Assembly: GCA_019752045.1 (NCBI GenBank)
Contig: JAIEMP010000002.1
Location: 1 to 40,417 of the forward strand
DNA length: 40,417 bases
Reading direction: 5' to 3'
DNA from: Chitinophagaceae bacterium
GTDB taxonomy: Bacteria; Bacteroidota; Bacteroidia; Chitinophagales; Chitinophagaceae
A program made the position numbers and the translations under genes. Below, in pieces: positions 32,903-40,417 of this stretch (position 1 is the stretch's first letter; each line of letters begins with the position of its first letter). The notes beneath the pieces were generated by a model, which was given only the letters and a program-made list of their open reading frames with translations, searched no databases and was not told the DNA's origin.

Positions 32903-34132
32903 CTATGACACCCCTAACCCTTTCCCTTTGCTTTCTCTTTTTTTAGGCAGCAAACTTTGTCCGTTCTTTTTCTCCAGTTTTTCCTTTTCTGCTTTAGGCT
33001 CCTGTTTCAAGTCTTTTTTTTTATCATTTTCCTGGCCTGCCTTTACTTCTTTGCTGCCTTTATCAATGCCGGATTTGTATTGCTCCAGCGATTCTTTGGC
33101 CACCATCTTCATGTTGGAATCATACATGGTTACCTTTTTGTATTGAGGGTCAGCTTCCATAAACATTTTATGGCTGCTGCCATCTTTTTCAATAGTTACC
33201 GATTGTACATTTCCTTTTTCCAATGATTGCATCAGCGCCTTTGCTTTTTCCAGGTCGTTCAATTCTGCTACTGCAAATTTTTCTACTGCTGCCTTCAAAT
33301 CATAACCATAATTTTCATGAAATTGCTTCACTTCAAAATTGTTGTTCTTGTCTTTGTTTTCAAAGTCAAGCTGTATCCAGGCTTTGTACGGCTGGCCTTC
33401 TTTGGTAGTAAGGTCTTTGTGAACAGCCCGGCCATCCAGCAGGTTGTAAGCTTCCTTTGCAGTTACACCTTTACCTTTATTCAGGTAGAAGGTTTGTTCA
33501 TTCTTTTCACCATTGTTTTTTTCCAATGAAGCATTGTAATTGTTGAAAAAATACATGTCCGTAGAATCAGACTTGCGGAAATTCAGCGTAGCCTCAAAAG
33601 GCTTCTTGTTGATTTCGGCAGCGAAATGCAGTTGAAACTCTGCTTTCCCTTCACCAAGATTTCTTTCCAGTTCCCGGTACATGTTTTCACCAAAGCCCAT
33701 GTATTTGATATTGTCTTTCAAATACTGAAGATTTTCGTTGTTCATAACATCTGTTTTTAATTGTTTATTAAATAATGATAATTGTTGTGATTCAAAATGG
33801 TCAATTAATGCGTCTGTAAAATCATTGCCATCTTTGTTATACAGACCATTTGCATCGGGGTCAAGGTTTAACTGCTGACTAATCTGCTCACCATACGGAA
33901 TTTGACTAAGAACATCTTTTACCGATTTAAAATGAAGTACAGAGAATCTGTCACAGTCACTTAAATTGCTTTCGGCAAAATCTACAGCCTCTTCCTTTGT
34001 GCTGAAAAAATGAACATCAGCCTTATCAATAAAATAAAGGCTGTTGTTATACGCCATATAGTTTTCACCTTTTGACAAAGCAATACTCACCAGGTCGAGC
34101 ACTTCATCTGCTATGGGATGTTCAGTTGTCAT
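32903..34132 (-). CDS. ICE-linked protein of unknown function (DUF3945-like region)
   Basis: The 409-residue soluble protein is strongly charged. Its middle holds LHFAAEINKKPFEATLNFRKSDSTDMYFFNNYNASL and the TFYLNKGKGVTAKEAYNLLDGRAVHK segment shared with the next gene. From about residue 285 comes KAAVEKFAVAELNDLEKAKALMQSLEKGNVQSVTIEKDG, which looks like the domains often called DUF3945 on Bacteroidota mobile elements (moderate confidence). The last 55 residues are a Lys/Glu tail ending GKGLGVS. Its ATG overlaps the traN stop by 4 bp, so it is coupled to the transfer genes. Confidence 0.65.
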   Translation of the reverse strand: MTTEHPIADEVLDLVSIALSKGENYMAYNNSLYFIDKADVHFFSTKEEAVDFAESNLSDCDRFSVLHFKSVKDVLSQIPYGEQISQQLNLDPDANGLYNKDGNDFTDALIDHFESQQLSLFNKQLKTDVMNNENLQYLKDNIKYMGFGENMYRELERNLGEGKAEFQLHFAAEINKKPFEATLNFRKSDSTDMYFFNNYNASLEKNNGEKNEQTFYLNKGKGVTAKEAYNLLDGRAVHKDLTTKEGQPYKAWIQLDFENKDKNNNFEVKQFHENYGYDLKAAVEKFAVAELNDLEKAKALMQSLEKGNVQSVTIEKDGSSHKMFMEADPQYKKVTMYDSNMKMVAKESLEQYKSGIDKGSKEVKAGQENDKKKDLKQEPKAEKEKLEKKNGQSLLPKKRESKGKGLGVS

Positions 34133-34893
34133 TTCAAATCGGGTAATACTTTCGACTTCATTATATCCTTGTTATTTATTTTAAGCAGAAAATGCCTGCC
34201 CCCGTTTTTCTCTGTAATTTTTACAGCCAAATATTTTTTATCAGGTATTGTAAATTTTTCCAGTGCTATTACAAAGACGGTATTGCTGTTGCCTTTTACT
34301 TTACTGAGGTTGCCTGCTGTATAAACAGGCTTCTGTTCCATTTCCTGTACTGCCGTTCTTTTGTTTCGTTTCTTATCTTTAATAAAAAAGCGGAGCAGGT
34401 CAACATCATAATCAACCGTACCATCATTAGTTATGTATAACTGATAGTAGATGATATTGTCTTTAATGTAGATGCCTCTGAGCCCCGCTTGCATATTGTA
34501 CTTCTTATCCTTTATTTTCTTTACTATGCGTTCATTATCCAAAATCATATTGGCATAAGAACTGATAGTAGCCGTTCTGTTAACGGGTAAGTAATGCACC
34601 CAGATAGCTGGTTTATTATCATAGTTAACTATAAACGCATATACGCTACCATCCTCTGTTACAACACTCAGGTTTGTTTCTGTAAAGTCTTTAGTGGCTG
34701 CTTTTACTAATAGAATTTCCGGAGCCTCTTTAATTTGTTGTGCAAGCACAGATGAAGTACCCCTGTCAACATGCTTGATTGCAAACGGAAATACAAGGCT
34801 GGTAGTTTTATCTGTTGTAATGTTCAACTTTGTTTGTGCATGAGCGGCAATTATTGCAAAGCATACACAAATCATACTCAATATTTTTTTCAT
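34129..34893 (-). CDS. traN: conjugative transposon protein TraN
   Basis: TraN (DUF4138) is part of the outer-membrane core of the Bacteroidota mating apparatus. The 254-residue protein has a signal peptide (KKILSMICVCFAIIAAHAQ) and the family block TTSLVFPFAIKHVDRGTSSVLAQQIKEAPEILLVKAATKDFTETNLSVVTEDGSVYAFIVNY. It follows traM by 20 nt and overlaps the next gene by 4 bp. Confidence 0.88.
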   Translation of the reverse strand: MKKILSMICVCFAIIAAHAQTKLNITTDKTTSLVFPFAIKHVDRGTSSVLAQQIKEAPEILLVKAATKDFTETNLSVVTEDGSVYAFIVNYDNKPAIWVHYLPVNRTATISSYANMILDNERIVKKIKDKKYNMQAGLRGIYIKDNIIYYQLYITNDGTVDYDVDLLRFFIKDKKRNKRTAVQEMEQKPVYTAGNLSKVKGNSNTVFVIALEKFTIPDKKYLAVKITEKNGGRHFLLKINNKDIMKSKVLPDLK

Positions 34894-34913
34894 TGCTTTG
34901 ATTTATACATTTA

Positions 34914-36209
34914 TTAATCGGTTTCTTCGGTATTCTTATCTTTCAGTAAAACCTTATATCCTTCTTTAATCATCACTTTTACCTGCTTTACTTTTCGGCT
35001 CATTAAACTTTTTACGGTGTTGATTCCGGCAGCCGCCGCTTGTGCTTTTAAAGAAGGGTCAAGTGTGGTTAGCTCCATTAACTGCAAACTATTATCAGCA
35101 GAGTTCTTTGCTACATCCCGGCTAATAGAACCTGGAATATAAATGCCTGGTAGGCCGTCCAAATCGTACAGTTCTAACTTCACAGGGAAAAGTTGATTTT
35201 TATAGCGGATAGAATTTATTTCTGCTTCCAGCCGTTCATTGTTCAACGACGCTATGCCGTTTACAGGTGTGCCTTTAGGAATTAGAATCCCATTAATAAA
35301 CACATCTGTAAATAAACGTAACTGAATAACAGCACCGTTTACTAATGACTGGTTACTGTGCACCGCCGCTTCAATAGCAAAACCGTCAGCAGCTTCTTCT
35401 GCTTCTTTTGTTGCTCCATAAAATTCATTTGTGCTGTTTGTTTTTTTCTTAATCGTATCTATCAATGATACATTTGCCAACCTGGGTGAAGTTGTGACAG
35501 CAAATACTACCTGCTTTTGTTGTAATGATTTTTCTTTGAGTTTGTCCTTTACCCGTTGCGGATGCTGGATGTCTAATATCCGCTCTAAAGTTCCATTGAG
35601 TTGCTGCATTTCAGGGTCGCCGGTATTGGTCTTATCCATAGTCAGCATCATATTTTGAAGCCTGTCAACTTCATTTGAAAATTCATCACCCTGATTGGGC
35701 AATGAAACTTCATTATTACCTGTTGTTTCTGTTTCAGGCTGTTTGTTAATTTCCTTTTGCAGCAATGCTAATTTTTGCAGTAGTTTTTGTTCAGGATTAT
35801 TTGACGATGTTTCATACGGCGATGAATTGAGACGCTGATTATATTTTGAAGCCGAGTTTTGCGTAAGTAGTTCTAATTCGTTTACAGGACTTAAGCCAGT
35901 ATCTTCTTTCTGTTGGTAATACGGGTCTGTCCGCATCCATTCTTCCAGCTTGGCTGAATCCTTATCAGCCTTATCATAAAAACTCAATTTATCAGTTAAA
36001 TTTTCATCTTTCATCTTAGCATCGGGAAGATTCAGGTTTAACCCCTTTTGCTCTGTTGATGCAACAGGTACTTTGCCTTTGCCGCCACCTAATGCCCAAA
36101 ATGCCATTGTAAGAAATGGTATTACCAATAAAGGTAACACCAGCATCATTTTCCGTTTCCGTCCCGCAATCAGGCGGGACGACCTTTGCACACTGCTCAT
36201 ACACTTCAT
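34914..36209 (-). CDS. traM: conjugative transposon protein TraM, with a small palindrome in its N terminus
   Basis: TraM is an inner-membrane-anchored transfer protein reaching into the periplasm (VirB10-like role). The 431-residue protein has one helix at about 22-42 (MLVLPLLVIPFLTMAFWALGG), a Gln/Asn-rich middle, and the C-terminal DUF3714 block: AAVHSNQSLVNGAVIQLRLFTDVFINGILIPKGTPVNGIASLNNERLEAEINSI. Residues about 10-17 (SSRLIAGR) are coded by a GTCCCGC palindrome. It overlaps the traL-like gene by 4 bp. Confidence 0.88.
   Translation of the reverse strand: MKCMSSVQRSSRLIAGRKRKMMLVLPLLVIPFLTMAFWALGGGKGKVPVASTEQKGLNLNLPDAKMKDENLTDKLSFYDKADKDSAKLEEWMRTDPYYQQKEDTGLSPVNELELLTQNSASKYNQRLNSSPYETSSNNPEQKLLQKLALLQKEINKQPETETTGNNEVSLPNQGDEFSNEVDRLQNMMLTMDKTNTGDPEMQQLNGTLERILDIQHPQRVKDKLKEKSLQQKQVVFAVTTSPRLANVSLIDTIKKKTNSTNEFYGATKEAEEAADGFAIEAAVHSNQSLVNGAVIQLRLFTDVFINGILIPKGTPVNGIASLNNERLEAEINSIRYKNQLFPVKLELYDLDGLPGIYIPGSISRDVAKNSADNSLQLMELTTLDPSLKAQAAAAGINTVKSLMSRKVKQVKVMIKEGYKVLLKDKNTEETD
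36160..36181. repeat. CGTCCCGC/GCGGGACG palindrome inside traM
   Basis: CGTCCCGC 36160-36167 and GCGGGACG 36174-36181 are exact inverted copies around a 6-nt loop, in frame near the traM start. Hairpins of this TCCCGC type are common in Bacteroidota spacers. Confidence 0.7.
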
Positions 36210-36703
36210 TTTTGTTTTTGTGATAAATAAATTTGTTCCAGCACCTGCACACTATCCATCAAACCCGGCCGGGCCTGCAGAATGCTGTCGTATTCATTCG
36301 TTCTGTTCAATTTTAAACTATCCAAGTATTTTCTAAAGTCCTGTATTTGCAAATAAGTTTGTTCATCTACAATTGCGTCCGGCATTACGGTTTCATCTCC
36401 TGTTTTATCAAAGTGCTTTGGAATATCCATTTGCTGTATCTCAAAATTTTTCTGTTCTCTTTCAGGACTAAAAACACTGTTGGCAATAAGATAGATACTA
36501 TAGCCGCCTGCGGAAACGCAGAAAAATATCACTATCAGTTTTAATCTTTTAAAATCTGTTTTCATAAATATTCTATTCATTTTTTCTGCAAATAGCTGTT
36601 GTGCTTTAATGCCGACACCGGCAATTTTACCAGCCACTTTATCAGATACTGTAGTTTTATCATCTGACTGTACTTCTTTTTTCCGCTTTTTGAATAACCA
36701 CAT
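36206..36703 (-). CDS. TraL-like conjugative transposon protein
   Basis: The 165-residue product sits between traK and traM, the place of TraL. It has one helix at about 54-78 (LKLIVIFFCVSAGGYSIYLIANSVF) after RIFMKTDFKRL, similar in layout to DUF3989/TraL, but with a longer polar C-terminal part (LQIQDFRKYLDSLKLNRTNEYDSIL). Its N terminus is basic (WLFKKRKKE). Homology is moderate and rests much on gene order. The gap to traK is 1 nt. Confidence 0.6.
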   Translation of the reverse strand: MWLFKKRKKEVQSDDKTTVSDKVAGKIAGVGIKAQQLFAEKMNRIFMKTDFKRLKLIVIFFCVSAGGYSIYLIANSVFSPEREQKNFEIQQMDIPKHFDKTGDETVMPDAIVDEQTYLQIQDFRKYLDSLKLNRTNEYDSILQARPGLMDSVQVLEQIYLSQKQK

Positions 36704-36704
36704 A

Positions 36705-37322
36705 CTACCTGTTTTGAATGTTGATGTCTGTATTCTCCAACGTCCGCCACTTTTCTATTAAAAAGCCATGTGAATTATTATCACTACGGGAAACATTTCT
36801 CAGGTATCCTTCGGTAATCAGATTCCTGGTTACAATGGTGGTAGGACGAATAATTTTCTGTTCACCCTTATACCTGAAATAAAATGGATACACATCGGTG
36901 TTGATTATGATACTGTCCACTGTGATTTCCTGACTGATGTTGCCCGATATAAGATTTGAATAATAGCCATTCTCTTTCAGGTTGTCATACTGCTGCTTTG
37001 CAGAATTATCTGCCAGGTATAATGCCTTTGTGATATTTGCCTGAATTACTTTATCGTCCGGGTCGAGAGAAAAGAAAAAATGGTGAAACATTTTTACATG
37101 GTCTTTTGCTTCCACAGGAATATTGTCTTTCCTGTCTGCTGCATAGGCTTCTAACGCCTTTCCGTTTGCCAGTATAAAAACTTTGTTCTGAGATTGAGAG
37201 GATAATTGATAACTCTTATAGGCAATAAAAAGAGAAATGATAACACAGGCAGCTAAAAATGCCAGGCTGAAGAATCGGATATACCGAAAAGCTGTATCAA
37301 TATTTTTTGTTTTTTGAAACAT
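36705..37322 (-). CDS. traK: conjugative transposon protein TraK
   Basis: TraK is a VirB8-like inner-membrane component of the transfer apparatus. The 205-residue protein (ATG 37322; a GTG one codon earlier is possible) has FRYIRFFSLAFLAACVIISLFIAYKSYQLS as membrane anchor, then the family stretch NKVFILANGKALEAYAADRKDNIPVEAKDHVKMFHHFFFSLDPDDKVI. It starts the transfer operon in this window. traJ and traG, normally upstream, are replaced by the divergent hydrolase locus. Confidence 0.88.
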   Translation of the reverse strand: MFQKTKNIDTAFRYIRFFSLAFLAACVIISLFIAYKSYQLSSQSQNKVFILANGKALEAYAADRKDNIPVEAKDHVKMFHHFFFSLDPDDKVIQANITKALYLADNSAKQQYDNLKENGYYSNLISGNISQEITVDSIIINTDVYPFYFRYKGEQKIIRPTTIVTRNLITEGYLRNVSRSDNNSHGFLIEKWRTLENTDINIQNR

Positions 37323-37533
37323 CACTCACACATTTTTCCAAACCCACAATTGTATATTCTGCAATTATTTTACCAAGAAAGGGAATTGTGTGGTAAGTGA
37401 GGTAGGGCTAACTGCTATTTATTTGTATATTTATTCCTTGATTATCAATTTAAAATATGCAAGAGAGTACAGCAATCATCAAGTTATAAGCAACCTTAAC
37501 AGACCATCATCAGACAACTTAACATTTTAAAAT

Positions 37534-39293
37534 ATGAAATATTTTTTCTTTTCTATAATTATAAATATTTTTTTAACCCTTCCAGCATCAGCACAGGACA
37601 TAGATATTTTATCAGGTGTCAAAATTAAATTGAGGGACGGGGTTCATGTGAATGCAACAATTTACAAACCCCACGAACAGAAAGAAGCATTACCTATAAT
37701 CCTTGTATTGACCCCTTACATTAGTGACGGTCGTCACCATGTAGGAACTTACTTCGCCAAAAATGGATATGTATTTGCCACTGTAGATTCAAGAGGCAGA
37801 GGCAGCAGTGAAGGGGTTTTTGACCCATTTATGCAAGAGGCGAAAGACGGCTATGACATTGTGGAGTGGCTTGCCATTCAAAAATACTGCAATGGAAAAG
37901 TAACAATGGTGGGTGGCTCATATACTGGTTACGTACAATGGGCAACTGCCAAAGAATTGCCACCACACTTGAAAACAATCGTACCTGTTGCTTCTGTAAA
38001 ACCCGGAATTGATTTTCCAATGCAGAACAATGTAAGCTACCCATATGTGGCTCAATGGCTAACTTATACCAATGGTAAAACACCTAATGAACTTCTATTT
38101 AATGACAAATCATATTGGAACAGTAAATACGGAGAGCTTTTTCAAAAGGGCTTTCGGTTCAAGAATTTGGATACATTGGTCGGAAATCCTAATTCAACAT
38201 TTCAAAAATGGTTAACGCATCCTACCTACGATGATTATTTCAAAAGCATGTCGCCTACTCCTGCACAGTATGCTAATATAGATATTCCAATATTAACTAT
38301 TACGGGTCATTACGATGACGACCAAGTTGGAGCAATGACGTTTTACAAAGAATTTATGCAGTATGCCTCACCTTCTGCCAAAAGCAATCATTTTCTTATT
38401 ATTGGACCTTGGGACCATTCGGGTACGAGATCACCTAAAAAAGATGTAGGTGGTTTAACTTTTGGTGATGCCAGTTTGCTTGATATGAAAACCATACATA
38501 AACAATGGTATGATTATACTTTAAAAGGTAGTTCAAAACCCGATTTTTTGAAAAATAAAGTCGCCTACTTCGTTTCAAACAAAAACATTTGGAAATATGC
38601 TTCTTCACTTGACGAAATTGGCAAGGACAAACAAAGTTTGTATTTGAACACTATAAAAAATAGTCCGTACAATTTGCTACAATCTGCTGTTTTACAGTCA
38701 AGCATTCCCCAAAGTAGTACACCAGCCGAATATACCTATAACCCTCTGGACAAAACATTCAGTAACATTGAATTTGGGATGACAGGGATAGCCGATAATT
38801 ATTTAACTGACCAAAGACTTGCATATATAGCATTGGTGCAGCAGGAGTAGTTTATCATTCGGCTTTATATGAAAATGAAACCGAAGTTTCAGGATTTTTT
38901 GAACTCAAAGCCTTCATAGAAACAGATGTAAAAGATGTGGACATAATGGCAAGTGTTTATGAAATAAAAAATGACGGTACAAGTGTACTTTTGACAACTC
39001 AAACAATAAGAGCAAGATACAAAGATGATTTGGAGAAGGAGAAATTGCTACAACCAGGAGAAATCAGTTTGTTTCATTTCAAAAATTTCCCCTTTATTTC
39101 AAGAGTCATTGAAAAGGGCAGCAGGTTACGTTTAATCATTTCCTCTCCTAACTCAATCTATGCACAGAAAAATTATTGTAGTGGCGGAGTAGTGGCAGAC
39201 GAAACAGCTAAAGATGCTCAAACAGCACACATAAAAATTTACAACGACAGTAAACATCAAAGTGTTTTGCTAATACCTGTTGTTAAAAACTAA
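37534..39293 (+). pseudogene. CocE/NonD-family hydrolase, frameshifted
   Basis: The first frame (37534-38850, 438 residues) has a signal peptide (KYFFFSIIINIFLTLPASAQ) and an alpha/beta hydrolase: VKIKLRDGVHVNATIYKP, DSRGRGSSEGVF, nucleophile in GGSYTGY, Asp in TGHYDDDQ and His in GPWDHSG. It ends at a premature TAG. The C-terminal PepX_C domain continues in another frame from about 38823 to 39293 (IGAAGVVYHSALYENETEVSGFF to LLIPVVKN). A single small indel near 38821-38837 explains both, so the gene is one broken peptidase/esterase or carries a sequencing error. It is cargo of the element, not a transfer gene. Confidence 0.82.
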
Positions 39294-39594
39294 ACAGACG
39301 AAACAAAGGCTGCTTACAACATGAAATCTGTGTAAATTGAGTAGATAGAATAACAGTGAGCATTTGTAATGTCTCGTCACGAAATCGGTTGGCTGCAAAA
39401 ACCAGAAACTTAGGGAAGAGCAACTGATTAGCTGGGCTCCTGATTTTCATCCATTCTCATCAATTAATATCAATACGATAGTAAAGTAAAAACTATATAA
39501 GGTTACAGGCTTATTAATATAGTTGAATATCAATGTATTAATACAATATTTGCATGAATTTTAAATAAAAATTCAGTTATTTTTCAAAAAATTA
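39294..39594. other. spacer upstream of the AbiE operon
   Basis: No gene is seen. It contains two inverted repeats near its right end (39534-39545 and 39555-39575) and is otherwise plain AT-rich sequence. Confidence 0.5.
39534..39575. promoter_or_regulatory. inverted repeats, candidate AbiEi operator
   Basis: TGTATTAATACA (39534-39545) is a perfect palindrome, and TGAATTTT (39555-39562) with AAAATTCA (39568-39575) form 8-bp arms around a 5-nt centre. They lie just before the -7 box of the abiE operon. AbiEi antitoxins are known to repress their promoter by binding inverted repeats; which of these is used is unknown. Confidence 0.35.
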
Positions 39595-39597
39595 TTG

Positions 39598-39605
39598 TAC
39601 TTTTG
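39598..39605 (+). promoter_or_regulatory. -7 box of the abiE operon
   Basis: TACTTTTG matches TAnnTTTG exactly, 20 nt before the ATG at 39625. This also supports that ATG over the earlier in-frame one at 39595. Confidence 0.55.
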
Positions 39606-39624
39606 TTCAGTAAATCGGAAGTAT

Positions 39625-40209
39625 ATGAGCAGGTTACAACAATTAAAAAGGCAACTAACACCAGGTGAGGTTTATCGCCGTACTGAACTGGCCAATTGGT
39701 CTAAATCGGTTGACCGGCACCTGGATGAATTGGTGCAGGAAGGGACTTTGCAAAAATTGTCTCAAGGGCTGTATTATTATCCAAAAGAAAGTGCTTTTGG
39801 TAAAACACCGCCTGATGAAAATATGCTGGTTGAAAGTTTTTTAAAAGACCATCGCTTTTTGCTTACCTCACCTAATGTATATAACAGCCTGGGTGTGGGC
39901 ACCACCCAATTGTATAATGTAAGAACTGTGTATAATCATAAACGCCACGGGGAGTTTAAGCTGGGTAATAAAACATTTCAGTTTAAGATAAAACCTCACT
40001 TTCCTAAAAAGCTAACACCCGAATTTTTGTTGGTTGATTTAGTAAATAATCTTGAATCACTGGCAGAGGATAGCAGCGAAGTATTGAAGAAAGTGGCAGG
40101 TAAAGTTGAAGTGATGGATAAGAAAAAGCTGAAACATTCTGTAGTGGAATATGGCAGTGTAAAGGCAAAGAAATTATTTGCTCCCTTACTACAACCTCAT
40201 ACGCTGTAA
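39625..40209 (+). CDS. AbiEi-family antitoxin / transcriptional regulator
   Basis: The 194-residue protein has an N-terminal winged helix (PGEVYRRTELANWSKSVDRHLDELVQEGTLQKLSQGLYYYPKE) and the AbiEi C-terminal part with LVESFLKDHRFLLTSPNVYNSLGVGTTQLYNVRTVYNHKRHGEFKLG. It is known from type IV systems that AbiEi represses the operon and counters AbiEii. The next gene starts one base after its stop and is a matching nucleotidyltransferase toxin. Confidence 0.85.
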   Translation: MSRLQQLKRQLTPGEVYRRTELANWSKSVDRHLDELVQEGTLQKLSQGLYYYPKESAFGKTPPDENMLVESFLKDHRFLLTSPNVYNSLGVGTTQLYNVRTVYNHKRHGEFKLGNKTFQFKIKPHFPKKLTPEFLLVDLVNNLESLAEDSSEVLKKVAGKVEVMDKKKLKHSVVEYGSVKAKKLFAPLLQPHTL

Positions 40210-40210
40210 T

Positions 40211-40417
40211 ATGGCTGACGGCTACCTGCATAATCATAAAGACTTTACAGACCTGCTGAATATACTGGCAGATAGAAACAATATACTACCCGGTCTTGTT
40301 GAGAAGGATTACTGGATTATGCATGTGCTGTATGGACTACAGAAACAGGGATTGGATTTTGAACTGAAAGGTGGAACATCTTTATCAAAAGGCTATAAAA
40401 TCATAGACCGGTTTTCT
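40211..40417 (+). CDS. AbiEii-family nucleotidyltransferase toxin, cut by the window end
   Basis: The first 69 residues are visible. They include PGLVEKDYWIMHVLYGLQ and FELKGGTSLSKGYKI, the GG(T)S nucleotidyltransferase core of AbiEii/AbiGii toxins. Only the start is present, so intactness cannot be judged. It is one base downstream of the antitoxin, the normal operon order. AbiEii-type toxins block growth and can abort phage infection, and they also stabilise mobile elements. Confidence 0.82.
   Translation, partial: MADGYLHNHKDFTDLLNILADRNNILPGLVEKDYWIMHVLYGLQKQGLDFELKGGTSLSKGYKIIDRFS

Larger units (their letters stand above)
31055..40417. mobile_element. conjugative transposon (ICE) fragment, right part beyond the window
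   Basis: From the broken tRNA-Arg onward the gene content changes to conjugative-transposon type: an excisionase-like HTH gene, a winged-helix-like gene, two related unknown genes, then traN, traM, a traL-like gene and traK in the order known for Bacteroidota CTns. Cargo follows: a frameshifted hydrolase and an AbiE toxin-antitoxin. No integrase, relaxase, traG or traJ appears here. The left boundary is inferred from the tRNA junction; the right one is outside the window. Confidence 0.65.

Noticed and set aside
37297-37407. Open stretch of 36 codons upstream of and overlapping traK, considered as a traJ remnant
   Set aside because: It overlaps traK by 26 nt in another frame and shows no TraJ-like membrane helices; chance is as likely.

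Overview
The window reads as a chromosomal piece of a member of the Bacteroidota, most likely family Chitinophagaceae. The grounds are: a protein with a type IX secretion C-terminal sorting domain, the futalosine menaquinone gene mqnE, GAF/TlpA/OmpA/PorT-like protein families typical of the phylum, a near absence of Shine-Dalgarno sites, and upstream boxes matching the Bacteroidota -7 consensus TAnnTTTG. The genus is not determined.

Layout. (1) 1-1830: an IS110-family insertion sequence (transposase 351-1421) with structured noncoding flanks that may hold its bridge RNA. (2) 1830-2507: a single secreted beta-barrel gene bounded by 16-bp inverted repeats that look like integron cassette boundaries. 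(3) 2655-30910: a mostly housekeeping core: mqnE, an M43-type metalloprotease exported by T9SS, a NupG-type nucleoside transporter, glnS, a GAF protein with a degenerate kinase end, rocD, a VOC protein, a TlpA-type thioredoxin, ispE, a bifunctional-nuclease-family protein, etfA/etfB, a TPR protein, an unknown membrane protein, tilS, a rhomboid, rlmH, an exported amidohydrolase, and a divergent CHASE2 / FecR-like-TPR / caspase-TPR locus followed by an OmpA lipoprotein and a PorT-like barrel. (4) 30971-31211: a truncated tRNA-Arg(ACG) followed by an intact tRNA-Arg(ACG). (5) about 31055-40417: a conjugative-transposon fragment, with an excisionase-like HTH gene, a winged-helix-like gene, two related unknown genes, then traN, traM, a traL-like gene and traK on the minus strand. 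Beyond these are a frameshifted CocE/NonD hydrolase and an AbiEi/AbiEii toxin-antitoxin pair cut by the window end.

What stands out. Spacers are full of short, family-specific repeats (direct, palindromic or hairpin), and some lie in frame inside genes: a perfect 22-bp-arm palindrome in tilS, a repeat-derived insertion of about 30 residues in ispE, and a small palindrome in traM. This resembles the palindromic elements known inside Rickettsia proteins. The second attractive locus is the divergent CHASE2 sensor / FecR-like protein / secreted caspase-TPR protein set. The third is the tRNA-Arg duplication at the edge of the conjugative fragment. The fourth is a tandem duplication of the mqnE start region that creates a short upstream ORF ending 2 nt before the mqnE start.

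All calls come from reading the sequence and from family knowledge. No database search or folding program was run.
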